Assembly: GCA_958430865.1 (NCBI GenBank)
Contig: CAUDNR010004189.1
Location: 100,858 to 164,857 of the forward strand
Direction of reading: 5' to 3'
DNA: 64,000 nt
Origin: Entrophospora sp. SA101
Lineage: Eukaryota; Glomeromycota; Glomeromycetes; Entrophosporales; Entrophosporaceae
The position numbers and the translations under genes were made by a program. Numbering within the stretch: position 1 is the stretch's first letter; each line of letters opens with the position of its first letter. Positions 1 through 13,974 of this stretch are shown piece after piece. Under the pieces are notes generated by a model. The model made no database searches, had not been told where the DNA came from, and saw nothing but the letters and a program-made list of their open reading frames with translations.

Positions 1-449
1 AGATGCTGATCCTGAAAAAAGACCAACAGCAGATGAAATTTTAAAAATTATTACTTTTTGGAAAGATGCAATTGAATTTAATATTTCTAGTTATTCTAAA
101 GAACAGCTTGATGAATTAGAAAAAATAGAAAAAATATTTGAGGAAGCAGATAAAAAACCCTTTAATCCTTCAACAATTATGGCAACTGTTCATCCAAATG
201 CTGTTTATACAAGTAGATTATTGAATTTTACAAATCTTCCTCAACCTGTAAATTCCAACAAAGTTACAATTATTAGTAATAATAATGGTAATTATCTAAT
301 TTATTGTTAAATATTTAATCTTAATTATTTATTATTAATGATAATTTAAATCATAAACAATTATAGAAACTAAACAAATTGAATTAACTATGTCAGATTC
401 TAAACAAATTGAATTAACTATACCAGATAATTTAACCAGATTGAAGTGA
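1..449 (+). CDS. Protein kinase, 3' end only (zinc-ribbon kinase family)
   Basis: C-terminal end of a kinase gene whose 5' part lies outside the window. Frame from base 2 reads the kinase subdomain XI signature (DPEKRPTADEI) and then the family tail with HPNAVYTSRLL and LPQPVNSNKV. Reading on gives a stop at 308-310, but splicing 288-366 (GT-AG, joining phase 1) yields a last exon encoding two tandem copies of a KQIELT peptide and stop 447-449. The same last-exon arrangement occurs in the kinase genes at 37148 and 47558, which supports the splice. The fragment aligns by eye with those two proteins. Catalytic activity cannot be judged because the active site is outside the window. Confidence 0.8.
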
Positions 450-854
450 CCTACCATCATGCCTCTTATCATCATTTAGTATTATTTATTTATTTATTAT
501 TTTATTAGTATTTTTATATTCAACATTTATATACACTGTTTTTAATATTTTTATCATCTATGAACACTACAAATAATAATAAAAATTGAGATAAAAATCT
601 GTGTCTCACAGTAAATATCAATATTTTGTTTATAATAATATGCCAGCAATGTTAATACTGTTGTATAATATGGATGGTTCTGCCCTATAGAAAATTTGCA
701 TATGGAAATTCTGTATGAATTATAATTTTATTGCTATGAAATGTGGTGGGGACCAGTCTGTACAATCTTCAATTCCATATTTTTGTTTCATATAGAGCAT
801 TTTTTACTGCAGGGGCTCAGATGTATGGAATACAGAACCTCTATAGACTCACCA
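450..854. other. Intergenic, no gene seen
   Basis: AT-rich spacer between the kinase 3' end and the minus-strand gene. Short ORFs here (for example from 743) are low-complexity and lack splice or family support. The last part may belong to the degraded 3' end of the minus-strand gene, because related proteins continue past the stop at 855. Confidence 0.5.
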
Positions 855-2793
855 TCAACATAGGTTTCTATTTGAATAAGGTATTAAGGAATCTAATAAA
901 TCAAAAAAAGTGCAGTATGCCAAATCCTTATTTTTATCAAAACGTTTAATAACATGCTTCCTGACTATTCTCCATGATGCATGAGCTACATATAGCAAAA
1001 TATTAATTTTCCAAGGCTTGGGTTTAGCTGGCAAATTTTTTATTTTTTGAAATACAGCCTTATAAAATTCATTGAAGAAACTCCAAAATGTCAAAAAGCA
1101 ACTTTCACGAGTATTAAGAGAAGCATGTAAAGCACCTAAAAAAGGCACAAGATGAGTGACAATGCTTGGTATTGGAGATAATTCATCGAGCTTGAGTTTT
1201 TGTATGATGGAGTGTCTAATATATAGCTGCCCTGGAAAATCTGCAGGAACTGGTATTATAGAATGCTCAAGATAATTTTGAATTTCAGTAAAGCTAAAAA
1301 AATAAAAAATAAAAAATAAAATATTAATTTTATGAAAATATTAATTCTTTTTTAAAACTAATAGTTCAACCTGAAAAAGATATCCAGACATTTTAAATAA
1401 TCATTAGCATTCTTTAAATTTTGTGGTAAGAAATCAATTAGCTTTGTAAATTTAAAGGAACATTTGGAATGTGTCTCTATTAAATCAGCATCATAAGAAT
1501 GAACAATCAATGAATCAATTAAGTCATATTCATTTAAGTCTATCATATCAGTTACAAAGATCCATTTCATTTTATTTTGATTATAGCTTTCACAAACAAT
1601 ATTATTGAAATTCATTCTTAGTAAATTTTTTAGTAAGCCTGCTTCAACACCATTTGGGTTATGTATATTAGATGAACTAATTGGAATTGTTGGAGCATCA
1701 ATCTTATTAATGAGTAGTGTTGCCATATGTGAGATTTGAGAAATAGATGTGGTACTTGGAAGTCTTGACTGATGTAGATTATGGTAGTCATCAATGTTTA
1801 ACACCAAAAGATTTTGACACTAATATATAAAAAAAGTTAATTGGAAATTATAAAAATATATATATTTAAGTATTATTAATCTTTATATACATTTACATTT
1901 AATTTAACATAAGCTTCTACTGATGGGTTATGATTCTTTATTATAATGTTCATTCTGTTAAAAACAGTTTGATAGGTGGAACTCAAACCTATCCCAGCAA
2001 GTGAATCAATTCCAATTGCAGATGTACCACACCCTAACATAAATAGTCCTATAGATGATTTAATATCACTAACTTGTTTATTCCGAATTGCAGCTAGTTG
2101 ATAACATATGAACATAATTTTGGTTTTTATTTGTTTTTTTGTAGCTTCATTTTTTGAAGCAGGGTTGATTGATTGATATATAATTTCAAAAAATCCTTTT
2201 AATTCCATATCTTCTGATTCAATATAATTAACAAAATCTTCAGGATCAGTAATGGGCTTTTGGTGTTTTTTATGTTGCAAAGCATATAATACAGATGTAA
2301 GACGTTTAATTTTATCATTAAAGAGTTCTGCAAAATTTTCTTTTTCTAATAATAAAAAAAATAATTAGCAATAATAATAATTATAAATAATTTGTTAATA
2401 ATATATTATTATATAACTTAATGCTTGTTCTAATTCAATTTCTAATTTATTTGTATGCTCTTGCAATTCATCTATTTTTTCAATTAAATTTTCATATTTT
2501 TCTTGGGTCAAACAAGCATGTTTTGGATATGTTCCACCTTGATGATAACTTTTATCTTTATTACTTTTTTGCTTTTGTCCAAGTTTGGGGTTATTATTAC
2601 GATCATAATTAATTAATTCATTGTGATGCTTTTGACACAATTGGTCATCAACTTGAAAATTTATATTTTCAATATTAGGACTTTGACTTATTTTTAAAAT
2701 ATTTTGTGCATTAATCTTTCTATAAGTTTTATTAGGTTCTTGATTGCCACATACTATGCAAGGACCAAAATTTCTTTTTGTACTTTTGTTCAT
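855..2793 (-). CDS. Four-exon protein of an expanded AM-fungal family, function unknown
   Basis: Exons 2793-2418, 2345-1897, 1819-1371 and 1293-855 join in consistent phases (GT-AG) to about 570 aa. The N-terminus has a zinc-finger-like pair, CIVCG near residue 12 and LCQKHH near residue 53, followed by a Gln/Glu/Lys coiled coil that crosses the first splice. The centre has a GCGTSAIGIDSL stretch and then NIDDYHNLHQSR. The C-terminal part has SLNTRES and a PKPWKINILL segment. I recognise this layout as a repeated family in Rhizophagus-type genomes whose function is not established; the copy number and the acidic DDY core would fit a transposon origin, which is inference. The protein stops after LLDSLIP, where relatives seem to continue, so the 3' end may be truncated or frameshifted. 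Confidence 0.7.
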
Positions 2794-3271
2794 TTTTATT
2801 AATAATGAAATAAAAAGTGAGACTTATTTTGATTTTTTGACGCGCATTTGAGCATGTAGATCATCAACAAATTTGGATGTTATGACCGAAATAAATGAAA
2901 TTTATGGTAAACTTTGGTACTAATAAAAGTCAAAACTCAAACTTGATCTGAGTAAGCTCAAACCTGATCTTAAAGTAAAAATAAAAATAGAATTATTTTG
3001 CAAAGTTTTGAAATGGTGTTGGTTAGTGTGTGCAGCGCCACTTTTCTAAGTGGTACTTTTTCGATTTTACAATACTCTTTACATATAAATTGTAGATCTT
3101 TTTTTGAAAAGTCTATTAAATGTGTGTAACGCAGATCTATCCATAAAAGGATTTTTAACTATGCTGTTTAATTTCACTTGATTTTTGTGATACAATAAAT
3201 AGCCAATGATCAGATTTTTTATCAATGCTGCTAGAAAACTTACCTCCATATAACAATAATAATATATACAA
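2794..3271. other. Intergenic between divergent genes
   Basis: Shared upstream region of the minus-strand gene ending at 2793 and the plus-strand gene starting at 3272. No ORF with family support and no clear TATA element seen. Confidence 0.5.
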
Positions 3272-5885
3272 ATGTGTAATAACAACATTATTTTAATAAA
3301 TAATTTTCTATTGGCGAAATCTTTTAAAAATAGTAGTAATTTATCATTTGATAGAGATCAAGTAAATAAAATATTAAATGAACAAGAAAGTTGTTTAAGT
3401 GATAAAGTTAAAGAATTGTTATTTTTCAAAGATGAGGATTATAATAAAGATGAAGCTGAAAAAAATGAAACTTTATTGACATTAATTGATGAAGATTTAT
3501 GTATGAATAACAATGAAAAAGGAGAAAAAGAAGATCATTTAGTTGATAAAGATTTTTTATTATTATCGAAAAAAATCAAAAAATTATCAATCAAGATTAG
3601 TGACCATTTTGATTATAAAATTAAAAATTTTAAAAAATTTAATGAATTATTTAATAAAGAACTAGAGTGGTGTGGTTACGGTTATGTAAGTATGATATGA
3701 ATAAATGTTAACTACATATTTAATTTAATTTAATGCTCATGTATTAATATTTTAGGTGATTGAACTATGTGTCAAACTATATATAAATAAAGAATACTAT
3801 ACATCATTATTATTAATTATTACAACTTTAGAAAGAATTTTAAGAGATTTAATTCATACAATGTGTGACAACAAAAAAAACTATTTATTGGTAAAGGATT
3901 TATTAAATTCTGCAGAATTGGAATCAATAATAAAAGGCTGTAAAGGAGATAATATTTTATTAATATTGAAATGCTTGATTGGACCGCCTAATTCAATGAA
4001 TCTTAGAAATATTATTTGGCATGGATTTATCAGCTTATCAGCAGAAGAAAATACATTATCAAAATATTATTCAGTATTAATAATATTTATCATAATTATA
4101 TTATCTAATAAAATAATAACTAGTAAAAATAATTCAGTATTAATTAATAGAAAATTTATTAATTATAAGAATTATTATTATCATCACAATAATAATAATG
4201 ATGTAATGATGAATTTTGATATGATGAACTATGATGAACTATATGAATTTATTATGTATGAAAATGGTAGGTTTTATTTAATTATATATAAATAATCATT
4301 AAAAAAAAATATTATTATTTAATTAATTAATAACTTTAATAATTAGCAATTCCACCAAATAATACAAACCTAACAATTATCTCAGTATTAAAATATTTGC
4401 TATACAATAATTATTTTATAATTCCAAAAACTCAACTAATTTGGTTAAAATCATTTGATTATTTAATTGAAAAAGATAAAGAAACAGATGGTGATGACGG
4501 CAATAATGATAGTAATAATTTATTATTGTTATTTTTTATTAATACTTTACCATTATTTGAACATTGTTTGAGAAGAATTTTTGTATCTATTAATAGAAAT
4601 ATTAAAAAATATTTTATATCAACTGTTGAAATTGGCGAATATTATTTAACATTAAATATTATATTAAACAAATTTATTGATCATAACTATATCAACATTG
4701 AAAATAGTAACGAACTTGATATTAAAAATGAATTTTACAATGAAATTGAAGGTGGAATTATGGTAGATACATATCATCTATTTCCAGTCTAATTTAATTT
4801 AATCTAATTTAATCTAATTTTATTTATTTACATGATTTAGGATTTGTTGCTTGATTTGTTTATTTATTCGGATGGTCCTAGATTAAGAGATCACATTTCA
4901 CATGGTGAATCAAATAATTTATTGTCATTATTAAACTTAAATGATGATAATAATAATAATTTATCTAAATCATTTTATAATTACTATCTAAGTTTATTAA
5001 TAGTATTATTTAACAAATACAACTTATTATCACAATTAGATGATAAATTTAATTTGTTAATTAGAGATTATGATAATTGGATCAATAATTATAAATCTAG
5101 ATTTCATCTTATTTCATTATATTACAAACAAACAATTAAATTAATAATTCTTGTAAGAAAATGCTGGAAGGTTGCAAATGAAATAATCAATAATAGTAAT
5201 AAAAATTTCCAATTGAGTAATAATAATTACTATTACGAGGAAGAAGGGAAGGTGAAAGAAAATGAAGGTGAAGGTGAAGGTGAAGAAGAAAATATTGATT
5301 ATAAAAAATCAAATTTATTTAAACAAAAGTTATTATTAAATATTTTTAATAATAATAATAATATGAAATCAGATTATGAATTAATTAAATTTTGCAAAGA
5401 TCATTTAAAATCATTTCAAAATAAAGATTTTTATTTTAATAAATTAAACTTAACAAAAAATGATTATAGAATAATTAATTTTAGAATGGTAGTAATTAAA
5501 AAGTCAATAATAACAATTGAAAAGGTAAAAAAATTTTCTTAAAAACTTTCTAATTAAAACTTTTTTTTATATTAACTATTTATTTTTTTTAATTTAGTTA
5601 TTTTCAACTTTAGAAATAACAAAGTTGTCAACTACTTTTTCTTCACGTAAACGTAAAAATTTACAAACATTATTTAATTTATTGACAACAATATTTCAAA
5701 AATTATTTTTATCTTTAGAAATATTAGAAAGTACTGAGAATCAATCATTGATGTCCTCAACTTTGATATTTATGGAAAAATTACACAGAAATTTTATTAA
5801 TAACAGTTGGTTAAACATTGATAAAGATTATAGTGATTTCATTACAAAATATAATTCAATTAGAAAAACAAAAAAATACAAATGA
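3272..5885 (+). CDS. ERMARD-like protein (DUF4209 family)
   Basis: Five exons join in phase: 3272-3685, 3756-4266, 4347-4786, 4841-5524 and 5598-5885, giving about 778 aa. The central motif MNLRNIIWHGF, after a LERILRDL helix, and the later YSDGPRLRDHISHGE segment match the two conserved blocks of the DUF4209/ERMARD family (ER membrane-associated RNA degradation protein in animals). The C-terminal exons are Asn-, Lys- and Glu-rich and less conserved. It is slightly longer than the animal protein because of low-complexity inserts, including a Glu/Gly run around 5230-5300. Its biochemical role is unknown in fungi. The stop codon is only 9 bp from the stop of the convergent quinone oxidoreductase gene. 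Confidence 0.8.
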
Positions 5886-5894
5886 TAATCATGA

Positions 5895-7076
5895 TTAAGG
5901 TTCTAAAAGTAATTTTCCAGTAGTTTTTCTACTTTCTAAATCTTCATGTGCTTTCTTAGCATCAGATAATTTGTATACATTCCAAATGTTTATATGTACT
6001 TTTCCACTAATAATAAATTCAAAAACTTCTTTAGTGTATTTTTGAAATTCTTTTTTTGTAACAAGATAATTGAATAAAGTTGGTCTCATCAATCTTATAT
6101 TTTTTTCTGCCAATCTCAATACATCAAATGGAGGAATTTTACCACTGGCATTACCAAATGTTATGAGACTAGCAAGTCTTTTACAACATGCAAGAGAGTC
6201 ATCAAAAGTATCTTTACCAACTCCATCGTAAACTACATCTACTCCAACTCCATTGGTCAATTTATTAACTTCTTCAACAACATTTTGAATCTTGTAGTTA
6301 ATCACATGATCCACTCCCAATGATTTTACAACCTGTCCTTTTTCCTCTGTTGAAACTGTTCCAATGACTGTTGCTCCTGAACCTTTACAAAATTGTACAA
6401 TCAATGATCCTGTACCACCTGCTGCTGCATGTACAAGAACCCAATCGCCCTTTTTGACTTGATAGGATTCACTCACTAAAGTCAATGCTGTTAGTCCCTA
6501 TAAAAAAATGATGCTATTATTATTTAAAAAATTTAAAAAACAATCAAATAGACATTTTTTTTGTCACTAAATTTACCTGAATAATACTTGCACATCCAAC
6601 TTTGAAATCAATCTCATCAGGCATTTTCATAGTAAATTTATCATTGACAATTGAATATTCTGAATAACTTGATGATCCAATATAAACAACTCTATCCCCA
6701 GGTTTAATATCTTTAACACTATTTCCAACTGATTCAACAACTCCAGAACCTTCTCTACCAAGTATAGCTGGTAATGTGGTCTTATAAAGACCAGATCTAA
6801 TAATAATTAATAATAAATAATAAAATTCATTAATACTCATAATATATTTAATATATACCTATGGTAAGTATCAATATAGTTTACTCCTATATATTTATTC
6901 TTAACTAAGATATCTTCAGGATTTTTCAATTGTGGAATTGGCAAATCAACATGTTCTAAAACTTCTAAACCTCCAGTTTGTTTAATTTGAATAGCTTTCA
7001 TATTCCTAACTGGCAGAATTTGATTAAAATTGTTAAAAGGTTTTCTTTGGATTTTAATTATTAAATTCTTTATCAT
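5895..7076 (-). CDS. ZTA1: Quinone oxidoreductase, zeta-crystallin type
   Basis: Three exons, 7076-6859, 6796-6577 and 6497-5895, join in phase to about 346 aa. This is a zinc-independent MDR-family NADPH:quinone reductase. Visible features are GVNYIDTYHRSGLY, LGREGSGVVESVG, the KPGDRVVY strand and the Rossmann nucleotide-binding motif AAAGGTGSLIVQFCK, followed by the GVDHVINY segment. The structural zinc cysteines of alcohol dehydrogenases are absent. The ATG at 7076 adds about 25 residues rich in Lys, Asn, Ile and Phe before the usual MKAIQ start, so a mitochondrial targeting peptide or an internal start at about 7001 are both possible. It faces DUS2 head to head across about 134 bp, implying a shared promoter region. 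Confidence 0.9.
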
Positions 7077-7210
7077 CAATGCGGGGGGTGCTAAACCAAA
7101 TTTTGCGAATCATTATTTATTGAATGTCGATCTTATTGTAAATATAAACTTTGGTATTTATGGGGGTCAAAATGTTTCTTTTAATAAAGAAATTGTTTAA
7201 ACGTGCTCCA

Positions 7211-8995
<1,785 letters not shown>

Positions 8996-9510
8996 ATAAA
9001 AATATTTATAATAAATAAGTTGTATTTAAATAAAAAAAAATTTCACGAGATATATATATAGCACAGCATAAAAAACCTGACTCAAATTATATTTAGTGTG
9101 AGAATTTCCACTATTTAATATTTTTGAGGCGATCAGAAGCTCATGCTTAAGTGAATTTATGAATTTATTATAAATTCGATAATAAGAGTTGATTTAGAAT
9201 TGATTTTTCGTTCTAAGGAACTCCAGTGATTCTTTAATTTTAGAATATTTCAAATGAACATACGGGATTTGGAGATTGCAGATGAATGGTGCATATTGTA
9301 TGAATTCGAGTTGGTTGTTTGCAGATGATCTCCAAATTTGGTTGGTGAATTAAGTCGAATTCATACACGCCACCCGAATTTTAATAAATTTTGACCCCTG
9401 TAATTTTGTGTGACATCATATTACAGTATACCCCCACATTAATATAATGTGTCATACAATTCCATTTGAGGAACTACCCAATTAAAAATAAATTTTTCTC
9501 AAAAAAAAAA
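8996..9510. other. Intergenic, no gene seen
   Basis: Spacer between DUS2 and the duplicated promoter of the acidic protein. It contains AATTCG/GAATTC-rich words around 9170-9370 that resemble the ATTCG-type repeat at 36.3 kb. No supported ORF. Confidence 0.45.
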
Positions 9511-9860
9511 ATTTTACGCGACATTTTTATAGATCATAATACATATAAGTACACAATAAAAGAGGTATTTATTGTCATTATTTTTCACTCATTTTCTCTC
9601 TTCTGAAAAAAAAAATTATCAACATGGAAAAATCCAATTACAATAATAAAAATAGTATCAATGATAGTGACTGTAAAGTGCAACTATTTTACGCGACATT
9701 TTTATAGATCATAATACATATAAGTACACAATAAAAGAGGTATTTATTGTCATTATTTTTCACTCATTTTCTCTCTTCTGAAAAAAAAAATTATCAACAT
9801 GGAAAAATCCAATTACAATAATAAAAATAGTATCAATGATAGTGACTGTAAAGTGCAACT
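9511..9860 (+). repeat. Perfect 175-bp tandem duplication of promoter and 5' coding end
   Basis: Copy 1 is 9511-9685 and copy 2 is 9686-9860, offset exactly 175 bases and identical by eye. Each copy starts with ATTTTACGCGACATTT, includes a presumed core promoter with a CT-rich stretch (TTTTCTCTCTTC) and an A-run, and contains the start codon (9624 and 9799) plus about 20 codons. The copy-1 start codon opens a 27-residue ORF that ends at 9707 when it runs into copy 2. Transcripts starting in copy 1 would therefore carry an upstream ORF before the main start codon. Confidence 0.92.
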
Positions 9861-12531
9861 AGACATTGAGAAACACGAACAAAATAAAATTCAACACGAA
9901 AAACACGAACAAAACAAACCACACGATCAAATGAAGCAAATCAACAAACAACTTAATGAACAACAACAAAATGAACAAGAACATTTACCATTAAAGAACG
10001 ATAATGATGACGATGATACATCAGTTATTGAAGATAGTGAATCAAACATTGAAAAAGAACATTTATCTAACAACAAACTCATTGATTCTTCTAGTCAGTT
10101 GGTAGCAACTTTGGATGAAATAGAAAAGGATGAAAATATAGAAGATAAAGAAGAAAGTAATGAAAAAAACAACGCTACTATTGAAAATTTAGAAAATAAT
10201 AATGACAACAATAATAAACATGAGCAATCAGCTCAAAATTTTGAATTAAATAAACCCACTCCAATCGATATAATCAAAATTCATGAAAATATTGAAGACA
10301 ACATCATTAAAAAAGATCCTTATAATGATGACAATAATATTGAAGACAAAATTCCTTCTAACAATGACAATAATAATGAAGATGAAAATCCTTCTAACGA
10401 TGACAACAATAATGATTCTTTTAATGAAGATAACAATGAATATAAAGGTCCTTCTAACGATGTTAATAATACTGAAGAAAAAGGTCTTTCTAACGATGTC
10501 AATAATAATGAAGAAAAAGATCCGTCTAACAATGACAATGATAAAAATTCTTCTAACGAAGACAACAATGAAGATAAAGATTCTTCAAATTATGACACTA
10601 GTGATATTATAGATGCTCCAAATCTTGAGAATAATAATAATATTATAGATGCTTTTAGTAATGATAATAATAGTCCTCTTAATGATAATAATAGTAATGA
10701 TAAAGATCCTTCTAAGGACGACTATAATAACATTATAAATGCTTCTAATGATAGTAATAATAATAATAATATAAATTCATCTAATGATAAAGTCTCTCAC
10801 AATGATGACAATAACGAAGATAAAGATACTTCGAATAATGATGACGATGGTAACGTAGCACTTAATTCTAACGAAGATGGTAATAAAGATTCTTCTAACG
10901 ATGACAATAATAATATAAAAGACATTTCAAATAAAGATGATGATGTAGCACCTACATACAATGAAGGTAATGATAATGTTGCGGTTCCTTTGATAGGCTC
11001 TTCTGACGATAATAATAATTATGTAAAAGATATTTCAAATAAAGAAGATGACGATAATGTAGCATATAATTCTAATGAAGGTAGTGATATCGTTATCGTT
11101 ACAGCTTCTTCGATAAATAACGATGGAGATTCTTCTATTGATGAAAATAATATTGTCAAAAATAAAGACGATGATAATAATGCAATAGGCACTTTCAACG
11201 AAGAAAATGATAATCTCATAGGTCCTGTTTCTTCAAACGATTATAATATTTCTCCTGATGATGAAAGCAATGATTTTAAAGATACTTTAAATAAAAGTGA
11301 AGAAGATAATATAGCACTTACTTTAAATAAAAGTGAAGAAGATAATATAGCACTTACTTTAAATAAAAGTGAAGAAGATAACATAGCACTTACTTCTAAT
11401 GAAGAAGATGGCGATAATATTACAGATCCTTCGATCAATAACAAAGATGTCGATACTAATGATATTACGTTACAAACAACTATTAAAATAGTTGATGAAA
11501 ATATTGAATATAACTATAGCAATAATTATGAAGAAGGGGAAGAAGAAGAAGGGGAAGGGGAAGGGGAAGATGATGATGAAGAAGATGACTATGATGATTA
11601 TGAAGATGGAGATGATGATTATGAAGATGGAGATGATGAAGATGATGATGATGAGGATGACAATAATGATGAAGAGGAAGGTGATGAAGAGGATGATGAA
11701 GTAGTAGTAGAAGAAGTAGCAGTAGAAGAAGAAGAGGTAGAAGTAGAAGTAGAAGAAGATTACATTGACGATGGTAATAATAACAATGATGATTATGACG
11801 ATGGTTATGAAGAAATACAAGGTGTAAGAAATCGAGGAGTTAAGCGATTTGAAACAAGCGAAACAGATTTACCATCAAAAAGAACCAAAATCGAAGAACA
11901 ATCAAATAAGAAATCACGCAGTAAATATTATATATTTTCTTTGTTATTATATATAACTATTGATTAATAATACTTTAACTTTGTTATTTATGCAGCCCAC
12001 AAAAGAAAATTATCAGAATCAGTATTTGAACCAATATTGTGCATATTATTAGATTCAGAAGGTGAATATGGATCAGAAGACGAATATGTATATGAATTTG
12101 AATCAGAATACGAATACGAATCAGAAAATGAATCAGAAACAAAATTAGAATTAGAAAAAAAAATGGAGTCTGAACAACCACAAATATTACAAACATCATC
12201 TCCTTCGATGGTTACTGATGTTATTACAACAATGTATACACCTGGAATTAATAAAAATCTTGTTATATTAATTAATATTATATTTATAGCTCTTTTGTTG
12301 GTATTTATTATACTCGGAGTGGTAACAAAGTTTCCAATAATTATCATTGTCAATATTGTGATTAATTTAATGCTTTGGTATACAGTTAACAGGTAATTAT
12401 TATTTTATAATTATAATTATAATTATAATTATAATTATATAATTAATTAATATTTATACAATAATATTATCAGATATATATGTTTTTACTACAAAGAACA
12501 ATTGCAACAAGCTCCCAGCAACATTGATTAA
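9799..12531 (+). CDS. Acidic Asn/Asp-rich protein with C-terminal PKR1-like membrane domain
   Basis: Exons 9799-11920, 11996-12392 and 12474-12531 join in phase to about 858 aa. Residues 1-705 are almost wholly low-complexity: Asn/Asp-rich repeats with recurring SN-D-NN and EDKDSS units, a triplicated LNKSEEDNIALT unit (11290-11395), then an unbroken Glu/Asp tract (about 11520-11760) and a basic patch near RGVKRF and PSKRTK. After a second acidic segment, the last about 110 residues contain YTPGINKNLVILIN and two hydrophobic helices. That matches the layout of PKR1, the small ER V-ATPase assembly factor. It may instead be two genes, with a short PKR1 starting at the ATG near 12164; the splice phases favour a single reading frame. 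Confidence 0.65.
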
Positions 12532-12963
12532 TCGAATGATCAACACTTCTCGCGCACATTAATATTGTGTCAATATAGATGATTAAATCATTTATTGGTT
12601 TTTTCTTTGCTTCTAATAATAAATTTTAGTAATTATAATTAACATAAATGATTATAATGAAACAATACATACAATCTATACAAATATACTTATTATTACT
12701 TTATATATGTAAAATTTCAATTACAATTATAATATATAAAAAAATGATTATAAAATATTTTGTTGTGGTGATGGTGGTGTTGGCGTTGGTGTTGGTTGTA
12801 GCAGAGTTTACACATAATATGTTTTAAGTACTTTTTAAAAAAGTTCCGATAGGCTTTAGACCTTGTTGGTAGTAGTGTTATTTAGTAGTAAACCAAAATA
12901 TTAAATAATGTCATTATAATTTATTTCTAAATATAAAATGAATATTTTCTTCTAAAATGAAAA
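12532..12963. other. Intergenic, no gene seen
   Basis: Shared 3' region between the convergent acidic/PKR1-like gene and SYS1. GT-rich stretch near 12765-12800. A TAATTA-type microsatellite lies just upstream, in the last intron at about 12400-12440. Confidence 0.5.
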
Positions 12964-13776
12964 TCAATTTATTTCAATCTCTTCCATAGGTATTATTTCA
13001 TAATATCTATTGTTACTATTATTGTTATTATTAAAATCTAAACTTAATTTTTTGTTTATTATAGAATTATTGTTATTGTTGTTGTTGTTGTTGTTAATGT
13101 TGACATTATTGCTGTCGTTATCATCTAAGATATCTTCATTGAATAGAATTATCGGTTCCATTTCTTTTTTCATACAATATAGTTCACCACCAAATATCAT
13201 AATACAACAAGTAATTAGATTGATTATCCACCAGATAAAAGTTGTTGGCAGATGACCAGAATAAAAACTTGTTATCAACAAATGAAAAAAATGAAGAGTT
13301 AAACAAAAATCAAGGACAAGTTTTGCTCTTTGAATTAATTTAACCAGTAAATAGATTCTATAATATTAATATTAACATATTAATAATAAATTTTTATTAT
13401 TAATAGAAATGATAAAAATGAAAATGATAGATAAATAAAATATATATTTGACCTACCCAACAATTGAATTTGAAAGCCATGCGAAGCCTAAAGTCCAACC
13501 TAGTACTGTATCAGTTCTAAACTCTCTATAGTCAAATAGATGATCTAACGTTATATCATTCCCTGATATTAATAACGTAAACAATGCAATCGTAGAAATC
13601 GAAGTATAATATAATGTTTGTAACGCAATAATCTAATAAAGTGCCAAAAAATTTAATTAGTTAATTCGAGGTCTTTTTATTTTTTTAAAAAAAACCAATA
13701 GCAACATTATTATTACCTGAGAAACAATGAGAATTGGATCCCAAACAGTTGTCCTAAAAGTTTTATTTCGACGCAT
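12964..13776 (-). CDS. SYS1: SYS1 Golgi membrane protein homologue (left copy)
   Basis: Exons 13776-13717, 13632-13457 and 13357-12964 join in phase to about 209 aa. SYS1 is a Golgi multispanning membrane protein that recruits Arl3/ARFRP1. Characteristic segments are the N-terminal WDPILIVSQ, LQTLYYTS, DTVLGWTLGFAWL, the RAKLVLDF-TLHFFHLL block and FIWWIINL near the end. Four hydrophobic helices are visible. The C-terminal tail is unusual, with an Asn run (about 13010-13110) followed by an acidic end. The exon/intron structure is identical in the right arm, where the gene runs off the window. Confidence 0.88.
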
Positions 13777-13974
13777 TGAAAAATTATTGATTATGTGTAA
13801 ATACGAGTTAAACAAAAAATGAATTGAGTTGAATTAATTGAAATAAATTGTCAGATCTAAATTGTGAAAACGTCTCTATTCTAAAATATCCTTTTAAAAT
13901 ATAAAATTATGTAACACAGATATTTTGAATGTTAATTTGGGAAATTAAGATAATAAAAGTTTATTGAATATTAA

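Noticed and set aside
10320..10900. Regularly spaced similar units reminiscent of a CRISPR array
   Set aside because: Units are degenerate coding repeats with no constant spacer length, in a eukaryotic gene.
10283..11444. Several ORFs in other frames within the acidic gene
   Set aside because: Shadow frames of the Asn/Asp repeats; low-complexity Ser/Leu or Met/Lys/Ile strings only.
11470..11820. Minus-strand ORF rich in Ile/Phe/Tyr opposite the acidic gene
   Set aside because: It is the complement of the GAA/GAT repeat tract; composition follows from the repeat, and no start context or family supports it.
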